Positions 42,482-48,102 of a stretch of 48,102 nt of DNA are shown here, one piece after another. Source of the DNA: Thalassococcus profundi (GTDB taxonomy: Bacteria; Pseudomonadota; Alphaproteobacteria; Rhodobacterales; Rhodobacteraceae). The stretch's first letter is position 1; every line of letters starts with the position of its first letter. A program made the position numbers and the translations under genes. The notes beneath the pieces are model-generated. The model ran no database searches, was not told where the DNA came from, and saw only the letters and a program-made list of their open reading frames with translations. The stretch is taken from contig NZ_QPMK01000021.1 of NCBI RefSeq assembly GCF_003344785.1, forward strand, positions 26,595 to 74,696, read 5' to 3'.

Positions 42482-43159
42482 ATGCGCCCGATTCTCCCCG
42501 TCCTTCTCATCCTCGCCGCCTCCGCCGCGAGCGCCGATGTCTGCGACTTCCGCCCCTCCAAGGTGGCGGGCAAGGCTGGTCAGGTGGCGCGCGACACCGC
42601 CGGTACCGTCGCCTCGGTCGCCGCGGACCGCGCGAAAGCCCTCGGCGCCTATACGCTGGAAAGCCCCGTCAGCGGCGCCAGCATGATCGGCACCGGCGTC
42701 AGCAGCGCCACCGCGGCGGGCACCAGCATCGCCACCGGCGCTTCGGGCGCGCTCGGCACCGCGGCGACCATCGCCACGGCGCCGGTGACCATCGCCGTCG
42801 CGGGCGCCACCGCCGTGGCCCTGGGCACCTACGAAGGCGCCTGCTACTTCCGCGCCGAGCGCATCACCGACACCGACGAGATCCTCTACATCGTCAGCAA
42901 CCTCGCCGCCAATTCCGACCCGACAATGTTCTCACTGATCCCGCAGGGCGAAGAATACACCACGCTCAAGGGCAAACCGGCGCTCGCCGGAGAGGCCAAG
43001 ATCCGCGTCGCGGCGCCTGGCGTCGGGCCCTATATCTTCGACGTGGCGGACCTCTACATCTCCGACGGCGTGCTCATGCACCGCGAGACCCTGCGCGACA
43101 CGGTGATCGGCAACGTCGGCCTGCAGGTGGTCGAGGTCGAGGACACGCCCGCCGAGTGA
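42482..43159 (+). CDS. secreted protein with Ala/Gly/Thr-rich hydrophobic region
   Basis: This 225-aa protein has a signal peptide (MRPILPVLLILAASAASA, residues 1-18). Two cysteines follow (DVCDF, EGACYF), with a long small-residue-rich stretch between (VSSATAAGTSIATGASGALG, then IATAPVTIAVAGATAVALGT, about residues 75-118). That stretch could insert in a membrane or form a glycine-zipper-like helix. A mainly beta C-terminal domain follows. No family recognised. AGGAG lies 8 bases before the ATG. Confidence 0.78.
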   Translation: MRPILPVLLILAASAASADVCDFRPSKVAGKAGQVARDTAGTVASVAADRAKALGAYTLESPVSGASMIGTGVSSATAAGTSIATGASGALGTAATIATAPVTIAVAGATAVALGTYEGACYFRAERITDTDEILYIVSNLAANSDPTMFSLIPQGEEYTTLKGKPALAGEAKIRVAAPGVGPYIFDVADLYISDGVLMHRETLRDTVIGNVGLQVVEVEDTPAE

Positions 43160-43163
43160 TACC

Positions 43164-43186
43164 GTAGGGTGGGTTTGCAACCCACC
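43164..43186. repeat. GTAGGGTG-type inverted repeat, copy 3
   Basis: GTAGGGTGGGTT-TGC-AACCCACC, perfect inner arms GGTGGGTT / AACCCACC, between convergent genes. Confidence 0.75.
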
Positions 43187-43192
43187 ATCCGC

Positions 43193-43642
43193 TCAGAGCC
43201 GGTCCAGCAGCCCGTCCGCCGCGCGCTCCACGAGGTCGAGGCACCCGTCGAAATCGCGCGTGTAGTAAGGGTCGGGCACATGGTCCATCCCGGCATCCGG
43301 CGCGTAATCGGTAAAGAGCCGCAGCGCCGCCCCCGTCCCGTCCCGCCGCAGCCGGCGCAGGTCCGCGAGGTTGTCGGCATCCATCGCCACGATCAGGTCG
43401 AACCGGTCGAAATCCGCGCGGCTGACCTGCCGGGCACGCAGGCCCGAGGCGTCGTAGCCGCGGGCGCGCAGGGCCTCCTGCATCGGCGCGTAGGGCGGCG
43501 CGCCGATGTGCCAGTCGCCGGTCCCGGCGCTGTCGAGGTCCAGCGACACGCCCCGGTCGGCGGCCTTGGCGCGGACCACGGCTTCGGCAGAGGGAGAGCG
43601 GCAGATGTTGCCGAGGCAGACAAAGAGGATACGGTGGGTCAT
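43193..43642 (-). CDS. low molecular weight protein-tyrosine phosphatase
   Basis: This 149-aa protein has the N-terminal P-loop ILFVCLGNICRSPSAE (C-x5-R-S, residues about 5-20) and a late Asp-Pro motif VPDPYYTRDF (about 121-130, general acid). These are exact family signatures. It dephosphorylates phosphotyrosine proteins, often in exopolysaccharide control. It is divergent from the sirtuin gene with only 24 bp between start codons, so the promoters must overlap. Confidence 0.93.
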   Translation of the reverse strand: MTHRILFVCLGNICRSPSAEAVVRAKAADRGVSLDLDSAGTGDWHIGAPPYAPMQEALRARGYDASGLRARQVSRADFDRFDLIVAMDADNLADLRRLRRDGTGAALRLFTDYAPDAGMDHVPDPYYTRDFDGCLDLVERAADGLLDRL

Positions 43643-43666
43643 GTTGGCACCATAGGGGCAGATCGC

Positions 43667-44362
43667 ATGACACCAAAGACCGGAATCGTCGTCCTGACCG
43701 GCGCGGGCGTCTCGGCCGAAAGCGGGCTGGGCACCTTCCGCGACACCGACGGCCTCTGGACCCAAGTGAACATCGAGGAGGTGGCAACACCCGAGGCCTT
43801 TGCCCGCGATCCCGCCAAGGTCCACGCCTTCTACAACATGCGCCGGGGCAAGGCGCGGGCAGCAGACCCCAACGCCGCCCATCACGCCCTGGCGCGGCTG
43901 CAGCAGGCGCGGCCCGACACGGTACTGATCACGCAGAATGTCGACGACCTGCATGAACGCGCCGGTGCAGCGCCGATCCACATGCATGGCGCGCTCGCGG
44001 GCGCGCTCTGCCAAGCCTGCGGCCATCGCTGGGCTGCGCCCGAGGTCATGTCCCCGGACGATGCCTGCCCCGGCTGCGCCGCGCGGGCGACCCGGCCCGA
44101 TATCGTCTGGTTCGGAGAGATGCCCTATCACATGGAGCGGATCGCGGAGCATCTGCAGGAATGCGACCTGTTTGTCGCCATCGGCACCTCGGGCGCGGTC
44201 TACCCGGCGGCGGGATTCGGGGCCGAGGCCGCGATGGCGGGCGCGGAAACGCTCGAGATCAACCTCGCCGCCTCGGATGTCACGGACGGTTTCGACCGAC
44301 ATATCGTGGGGCCGGCCACCCAAACGGTGCCCGACTGGGTGGACCGCGTTTTGAACGGTTAG
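43667..44362 (+). CDS. cobB: Sir2-family NAD-dependent protein deacylase
   Basis: This 231-aa sirtuin has GAGVSAESGLGTFRD (NAD binding, about 12-26), TQNVDDLHERAG (about 88-99), the catalytic HMHGAL (about 104-109), and the zinc cysteines CQAC and CPGC. DIVWFGEMPYHMERI follows. A deacetylase-type CobB is typical; the YxxR motif of desuccinylases appears here as AFYNMRR. The gene ends 3 bp into the convergent PCuAC gene. Confidence 0.93.
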   Translation: MTPKTGIVVLTGAGVSAESGLGTFRDTDGLWTQVNIEEVATPEAFARDPAKVHAFYNMRRGKARAADPNAAHHALARLQQARPDTVLITQNVDDLHERAGAAPIHMHGALAGALCQACGHRWAAPEVMSPDDACPGCAARATRPDIVWFGEMPYHMERIAEHLQECDLFVAIGTSGAVYPAAGFGAEAAMAGAETLEINLAASDVTDGFDRHIVGPATQTVPDWVDRVLNG

Positions 44363-44862
44363 TTTCCGTGGGTCATCCCGTCGTGGCCGGATTGATCCAT
44401 CGTACCGTGGTCCATGCTGCCGTGATCCGCGGCGCGTTCCAGGTCAACGGGCACCTCGACCACCTGCTCTCCCGCGCCTTCGAAGGTCAGGGTCAGCATG
44501 ACCGTCTCGCCCTGCTCCAGCGGCCGGGTGAGACCCATCAGCATGACGTGATCGCCGCCGCGGGCAAGTGTGTGGCTGCCGCCCGCGGGGATGACGAACC
44601 CGTCCTCGACCTTGCGCATCTGCATGACGCCATTCTCGGCTTCGATATGGGTGTGCAGTTCGACCCGGTCGGCGGCATCGGAGGCCACGCCGATCAGCCG
44701 GTCGTCCTGCGCGCCGGTGTTTTCCAGCACCATGAAAGCCGCGCCGGTCGGGGCGGTCGGCATGGCGGCGCGGGCATAGGCATCCTGCACCTTGATCTCG
44801 GCGGCGGCAGGCAGGGCGAGGCACAGCGCAAGCGCGCCGGCAGCGGTTCTTTGAAACATCAT
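44359..44862 (-). CDS. periplasmic copper chaperone PCu(A)C family protein
   Basis: This 167-aa protein has a signal peptide (about residues 1-21) and the PCuAC copper-binding pattern. Conserved His/Met lie at ELHTHIEAENGVMQMRKVED (about 68-87) and GGDHVMLMGL (about 102-111). The C-terminus is a flexible His/Met/Asp-rich tail (DHGSMDHGTMDQSGHDGMTH) that adds copper ligands, as in extended PCuAC proteins. PCuAC delivers Cu(I) to cytochrome oxidase CuA. I used the ATG at 44862 (MMFQ) with AGGA upstream; the longer frame upstream is not family-like. It is followed by a Cys-rich gene. Confidence 0.92.
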   Translation of the reverse strand: MMFQRTAAGALALCLALPAAAEIKVQDAYARAAMPTAPTGAAFMVLENTGAQDDRLIGVASDAADRVELHTHIEAENGVMQMRKVEDGFVIPAGGSHTLARGGDHVMLMGLTRPLEQGETVMLTLTFEGAGEQVVEVPVDLERAADHGSMDHGTMDQSGHDGMTHGN

Positions 44863-44899
44863 TCTGGTCGTCCTTTGTTGATCTGAAATTGTGGAAGGA

Positions 44900-45247
44900 T
44901 CAGATCGACAGGGGCGGGCCACGCGCCGTGGCCTGGGTCTCCGGAGGGTCAGCGACCGCGGCATGTTCGGTGTCGTACCAGACCCCGCGCAGGGCCATCG
45001 ACACGGGTGGGAGGGTGGCTGCGTCAGGCAACGCCGCCATCAGCGCCATAACGCAATCGGGGCAGAGATGCGGCGCCTCGACGGGCTGGCCGTTCGCGTC
45101 GACGGAGACCGTTCGCGTCTCGGTTCCGATGCATAGCACCATGATGCCCACCGGCCTGGCCTGGCCGCGCGCCTGCGCCATCTGCACGCTGGTCAGAGCG
45201 ATCAGACAGGCGAGGCAAAGGCTCAGAAATGGGCGCAGGATGGGCAT
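44900..45247 (-). CDS. small exported protein with CPDC motif (DUF2946-like)
   Basis: This 115-aa protein begins with a hydrophobic signal (ILRPFLSLCLACLIALTSVQ). It contains LCIGTETRTV and a C-x2-C (HLCPDCVMAL, about residues 62-71), with a proline-rich tail (VADPPETQATARGPPLSI). The pattern resembles DUF2946-type proteins that sit next to copper genes. It lies 37 bp upstream of the PCuAC gene on the same strand, so it is probably in the same operon. A copper or thiol role is inferred from context only. Confidence 0.7.
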   Translation of the reverse strand: MPILRPFLSLCLACLIALTSVQMAQARGQARPVGIMVLCIGTETRTVSVDANGQPVEAPHLCPDCVMALMAALPDAATLPPVSMALRGVWYDTEHAAVADPPETQATARGPPLSI

Positions 45248-45349
45248 GTCTCCGGATATACCCGTCCCATCCGAAGAGGCAAAGCGACAAAAGGAAACAG
45301 CCCCGGGCCTTGCGGCACGAGGCTGGATCACGTCCGGATCGCGGAAGGT

Positions 45350-45640
45350 TTACGCTTCGGCGGTCTGCGCCTTGGCGATTTCCTTTTTAACCTTCAGCGC
45401 GGTGGCCGACAGGTCGCTGTCCTTGGCTTTCGCCAGGAACTTGTCGAGACCGCCACGGTGATCGACGCTGCGCAGGGCGGAGGCCGAGATGCGCAGCTTG
45501 ATGCCGCGGTTCAGCGCTTCGGACTGCAGCGTCACGTCGTTCAGGTTCGGCAGGAAACGCCGACGGGTCTTGTTGTTGGCATGGCTGACGTTGTTGCCAG
45601 TCATCGGGCCTTTTCCGGTCAGTTCGCACACACGCGACAT
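45350..45640 (-). CDS. rpmB: 50S ribosomal protein L28
   Basis: This 96-aa protein starts [20 protein letters not shown] and has [20 protein letters not shown], the standard alphaproteobacterial L28. It carries a single Cys rather than two zinc CxxC pairs. Start at 45640 and stop TAA at 45352-45350 were read directly. It is part of the large subunit. It lies about 100 bp after the Cys-containing protein gene's start and is not obviously in that operon. Confidence 0.97.
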   Translation of the reverse strand: MSRVCELTGKGPMTGNNVSHANNKTRRRFLPNLNDVTLQSEALNRGIKLRISASALRSVDHRGGLDKFLAKAKDSDLSATALKVKKEIAKAQTAEA

Positions 45641-45759
45641 GGGTTCATCCTCGTCTTGTTCGGGCAGGCCCGGGTAACGGCCCAACCAACTGATAAGGGC
45701 GCCGCCTGCGCTGCGCCCGGAATCTCGTTCGCTGTCCATAGGCAAAGGGGCCAGAGGCG

Positions 45760-46764
45760 TCAAGGGCCAATGGCCACCGCTCTGTCGCCGGTGTGCAGAT
45801 ACTCCTGCAAGAGCTGTTCGGCAGCGGCCGCGGCGGTGAGTTCGCCCGCCTCCACCTGCGCCGCAAGTGTCCGCATCGCCCCCCGGACCGGTTCGCGCCG
45901 CAAACGGGCCAGCAGGCCCTCGCGCACCTCGGCTTCGAACCAGTAGCGCGCCTGTTCGGCCCGGCGCCCGGCGAAGTGCCCGGTCTCGCGGCGCCAGTCC
46001 GCCAGCGCCTGCATCTCGTCCCATGCCGCCCCAAGGCCGGACTCTTCGACCGCCGACACGGTCAGCGCCTTGGGAAAGCCCTCGGGATCCTGCGGTCGCT
46101 TGCGCAACAGCCGCAGCGCGCCGCCGTAATCGGCCCGCGTGCGCTGCGCCGTGGCCTTGAGATCGCCATCGGCCTTGTTGATCAGGATGAGGTCGGCGAT
46201 CTCCATGATCCCGCGCTTCACCCCCTGCAACTCGTCGCCGCCCGCCGGAGCCAACAGAAGCAGGAAGAGGTCGGACATCTCGGCGACCACGGTTTCCGAC
46301 TGCCCGACGCCCACCGTCTCGATCAGGATCACGTCGAACCCGGCGGCTTCGCACAGGTCGATCGCCTCGCGCGTGCGCCGGGCCACCCCGCCAAGATGGG
46401 TCTGGCTGGGGGAAGGACGGATGAAGGCCCTCGGCTCGCGGCTCAACCGGTCCATCCGCGTCTTGTCGCCCAGGATCGACCCGCCCGACCGGGCCGAGCT
46501 TGGGTCCACCGCCAACACCGCGACGCGCAGCCCCTGCCCCGTGAGCATCATGCCGAAGGCCTCGATGAAGGTCGACTTGCCTACGCCCGGAGTACCCGAC
46601 AGCCCGATGCGCAGGGCTTCGCGATCGGTATCCTTCACCGCCTCCAGCAAATCGGTCGCGCCGGTCCGATGCTCGGGCTTCTGGCTTTCCACAAGGGTGA
46701 TGGCCCGCGCCAGCGCCCGCCTCTCGCCCGCCTTCAGGCGCTCTGCCAAATCGCTGATGTCCAT
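45760..46764 (-). CDS. meaB: methylmalonyl-CoA mutase-associated GTPase MeaB
   Basis: This 334-aa G3E GTPase has the Walker [18 protein letters not shown] (about 55-71), [20 protein letters not shown] (about 82-101), switch-like [14 protein letters not shown] (about 144-157) and [10 protein letters not shown] (about 190-199). A C-terminal helical dimer arm follows. MeaB protects and loads the B12 cofactor of methylmalonyl-CoA mutase. No mutase gene is in the window. The ATG at 46764 ([10 protein letters not shown]) matches the family. Confidence 0.93.
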   Translation of the reverse strand: MDISDLAERLKAGERRALARAITLVESQKPEHRTGATDLLEAVKDTDREALRIGLSGTPGVGKSTFIEAFGMMLTGQGLRVAVLAVDPSSARSGGSILGDKTRMDRLSREPRAFIRPSPSQTHLGGVARRTREAIDLCEAAGFDVILIETVGVGQSETVVAEMSDLFLLLLAPAGGDELQGVKRGIMEIADLILINKADGDLKATAQRTRADYGGALRLLRKRPQDPEGFPKALTVSAVEESGLGAAWDEMQALADWRRETGHFAGRRAEQARYWFEAEVREGLLARLRREPVRGAMRTLAAQVEAGELTAAAAAEQLLQEYLHTGDRAVAIGP

Positions 46765-46870
46765 GACCCGCGGCTCCCTTCGCTTGGCCCCCGTGATGCC
46801 CTTGGTCGGGACGCCTTGTCCAGACCCGGCATCGCACGAGCGGTCGGCGTTTCCCCAAAAGAGCTTTTTG

Positions 46871-46943
46871 CCTCCGGCGGGAGTTTATCGGCAAGATGAA
46901 GCCGGAACCGGTCTGCCCCTTCATCTTGCCAATAAACCTCCGG
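46871..46943. repeat. modular intergenic repeat, copy D, head-to-head pair
   Basis: D1 (+) reads CCTCCGGCGGGAGTTTATC then GGCAAGATGAAG (46871-46901). D2 (minus) reads CCGGAGGTTTATTGGCAAGA then TGAAGGGGC (46943-46916). The two tails face each other across about 15 nt, so together they can form a long hairpin of roughly 18 bp. Confidence 0.75.
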
Positions 46944-46946
46944 GGG

Positions 46947-47012
46947 GTGTGGGGGGCTGGCCCCCCACTTCAACATGCGGTGTGGGGGGCTGGCCCCCCA
47001 CTTCAAGATGCG
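46947..47012. repeat. tandem 33-bp duplication with internal palindrome
   Basis: Two 33-bp units (46947-46979, 46980-47012) differ at one base (CAACATGCG / CAAGATGCG). Each contains the 9-bp arms GTGGGGGGC and GCCCCCCAC with a 2-nt gap. It follows repeat copy D directly and provides the hairpin that copies B and C carry once. Confidence 0.8.
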
Positions 47013-47134
47013 GCGTTGGCGCTGGCCCACCCTTTCACCGATCACAACGGGATCTGCCGGTCCAGGGGGCCCTCCTGCACATGAGGAACGACGCCACCTT
47101 GTCCGCATTCCGGACTTCGCCCATACCTGCGGCC

Positions 47135-48102
47135 ATGACCCGCCTGCCCATCGACGATGCCCTGCCCGACCTTCTGGACGCCCTGCGCGGCGCCGGCCGC
47201 GCCGTGCTGCAGGCACCGCCGGGCGCGGGCAAGACCACGCGTGTGCCGCTGGCGATGCTTGATGCCCAGCTTTGCGACGGCACGATCCTGATGCTGGAGC
47301 CGCGCCGCCTCGCCGCCCGCGCCGCCGCCGAGCGCATGGCGCAGACCCTGGGCGAGGAGGTCGGCCAGACCGTCGGCTACCGCATCCGCGGCGAGGCGAA
47401 GCTGGGCAAGACCACGCGCATCGAAGTGGTGACCGAAGGCATCCTGACCCGCCGGCTGCAATCCGACCCGGAACTGCACGGCGTCGGCGCGGTAATCTTC
47501 GACGAATTCCACGAACGCTCGCTCAATGCCGACCTGGGCCTCGCGCTCTGCCTCGAAGTGGCGGGCGCGCTGCGCCCCGACCTCGTGCTGCTGGCGATGT
47601 CCGCGACCCTCGACGCCGCACCGGTCGCCGCGCTCATGGACGCCCACATCGTCACCTCCGAAGGCCGCAGCTTCCCGGTCACGCCGCACTGGCTCGACGC
47701 GCCTTTGCCCAAGGACACGCGGCTGGAACAGGCCACCGCTGACCTGGTGATCCGCGCCGCGGGCGAAACCGACGGCGGCATCCTCGTCTTCCTGCCCGGC
47801 GAAGGCGAGATCCGCCGCACCGAATCGCTGCTGTCGAAACGCCTGGCCCCCGATCACGTCATCCGGCCGCTTTTCGGCGCCATGGACTTCGCCGCCCAAC
47901 GCGCCGCGATCCGCCCCGAGACCGCGGGCCGCAAGGTGGTGCTGGCCACCGCCATCGCCGAAACCTCGCTCACCATCGAGGACATCCGCGTGGTCGTCGA
48001 TGCCGGCCGCGCCCGGCGGGCGCGCTTCGACCCGGCGGCGGGCATGTCGCGGCTGGTCACAGACCGCGTGACCCGCGCCGAGGCCGCGCAGCGCGCCGGG
48101 CG
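47135..48102 (+). CDS. hrpB: ATP-dependent helicase HrpB (5' part, cut by window end)
   Basis: The visible 322 residues start MTRLPIDDALPDLLDALRGA. Walker A QAPPGAGKTTRVPLAML lies at about 26-42, LEPRRLAARAAAERMA follows, and the DEAH-like box appears as VIFDEFHERS (about 121). MSATLD and the second RecA domain follow (GGILVFLPGEGEIRRTESLL, TAIAETSLTIEDIRVVVDAG). This order is HrpB, a DEAH-box RNA helicase of about 820 aa, so over half is missing. The ATG at 47135 was read directly. Confidence 0.93.
   Translation, partial: MTRLPIDDALPDLLDALRGAGRAVLQAPPGAGKTTRVPLAMLDAQLCDGTILMLEPRRLAARAAAERMAQTLGEEVGQTVGYRIRGEAKLGKTTRIEVVTEGILTRRLQSDPELHGVGAVIFDEFHERSLNADLGLALCLEVAGALRPDLVLLAMSATLDAAPVAALMDAHIVTSEGRSFPVTPHWLDAPLPKDTRLEQATADLVIRAAGETDGGILVFLPGEGEIRRTESLLSKRLAPDHVIRPLFGAMDFAAQRAAIRPETAGRKVVLATAIAETSLTIEDIRVVVDAGRARRARFDPAAGMSRLVTDRVTRAEAAQRAG

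Larger units (their letters stand above)
46765..47134. other. repeat-rich divergent intergenic region
   Basis: About 370 bp between divergent meaB and hrpB. It contains the head-to-head repeat pair (46871-46943) and a tandem 33-bp duplication (46947-47012). No gene frame is convincing. The promoters of both flanking genes must lie here or inside the repeats. Confidence 0.6.

Noticed and set aside
46871-46943. Inverted repeat pair as a transposon end or attachment site
   Set aside because: No transposase or integrase frame, no flanking target duplication seen; it matches the dispersed repeat family instead.

Overview
The window is about 48 kb of GC-rich, densely coded DNA from an alphaproteobacterium, most likely the Rhodobacteraceae / roseobacter group. 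Supporting signs are the chromosomal housekeeping set (thrS, uvrB, lepA, rpmG, rpmB, rnpB, hisN, mgtE), an NDUFS4-type complex I accessory subunit, a class A RNase P RNA, a MeaB GTPase, and many ATGA-type gene overlaps. No phage, transposase, CRISPR array or rRNA was seen. Coding is almost continuous, and most of the long antisense frames are GC-bias shadows.

Layout. 1-6.3 kb: 5-formyl-THF cyclo-ligase, MgtE, guanine deaminase and an 8-oxoguanine-deaminase-type amidohydrolase (convergent), HisN and an XRE regulator. 6.5-10.6 kb: quinone oxidoreductase, LysR, DUF1127 protein, Bax-inhibitor-1 protein, L33 and RNase P RNA. 10.8-16.1 kb: minus-strand genes, including a tightly coupled run of two hydrolases, a VOC protein and a peptidase-M15-like protein. 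16.3-17.9 kb: an ArsR-AHSA1 fusion, its paralogue and a decayed MAPEG gene. 18-21.9 kb: an MFS transporter and thrS with an overlapping unknown gene. 22.2-24.7 kb: a bufferin (copper-binding RiPP) operon bufA-bufB-bufC-bufD. 24.8-29 kb: tRNA-Arg(TCT), GNAT, NDUFS4-like protein, a membrane protein and uvrB. 29-38.7 kb: small secreted and lipoproteins, hemerythrin, UspA, a kinase-like protein, ParA, HugZ-like and hydrolase proteins, LysR and a HisD/HpsN-type dehydrogenase. 39-40.2 kb: a low-GC orphan gene of unknown function. 40.2-48.1 kb: lepA, a secreted Ala/Gly-rich protein, LMW-PTP, sirtuin, a PCuAC copper chaperone with a Cys-containing partner, rpmB, meaB and the start of hrpB.

Themes. 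Copper handling appears twice: the bufferin operon, and the PCuAC / Cys-protein pair 20 kb away. Purine salvage and damaged-base deamination lie side by side. The most distinctive non-coding signal is a modular intergenic repeat: a hairpin with a GCT or CA centre and variable but self-complementary arms, followed by a conserved TTTATCGGCAAGATGAAG-like tail. It occurs at least six times. A second family (GTAGGGTGGGTT...AACCCACC) occurs three times. Two genes, the ArsR-AHSA1 fusion and lepA, have promoters placed so that leaderless mRNAs are expected. All assignments come from reading the sequence; no database search was run.
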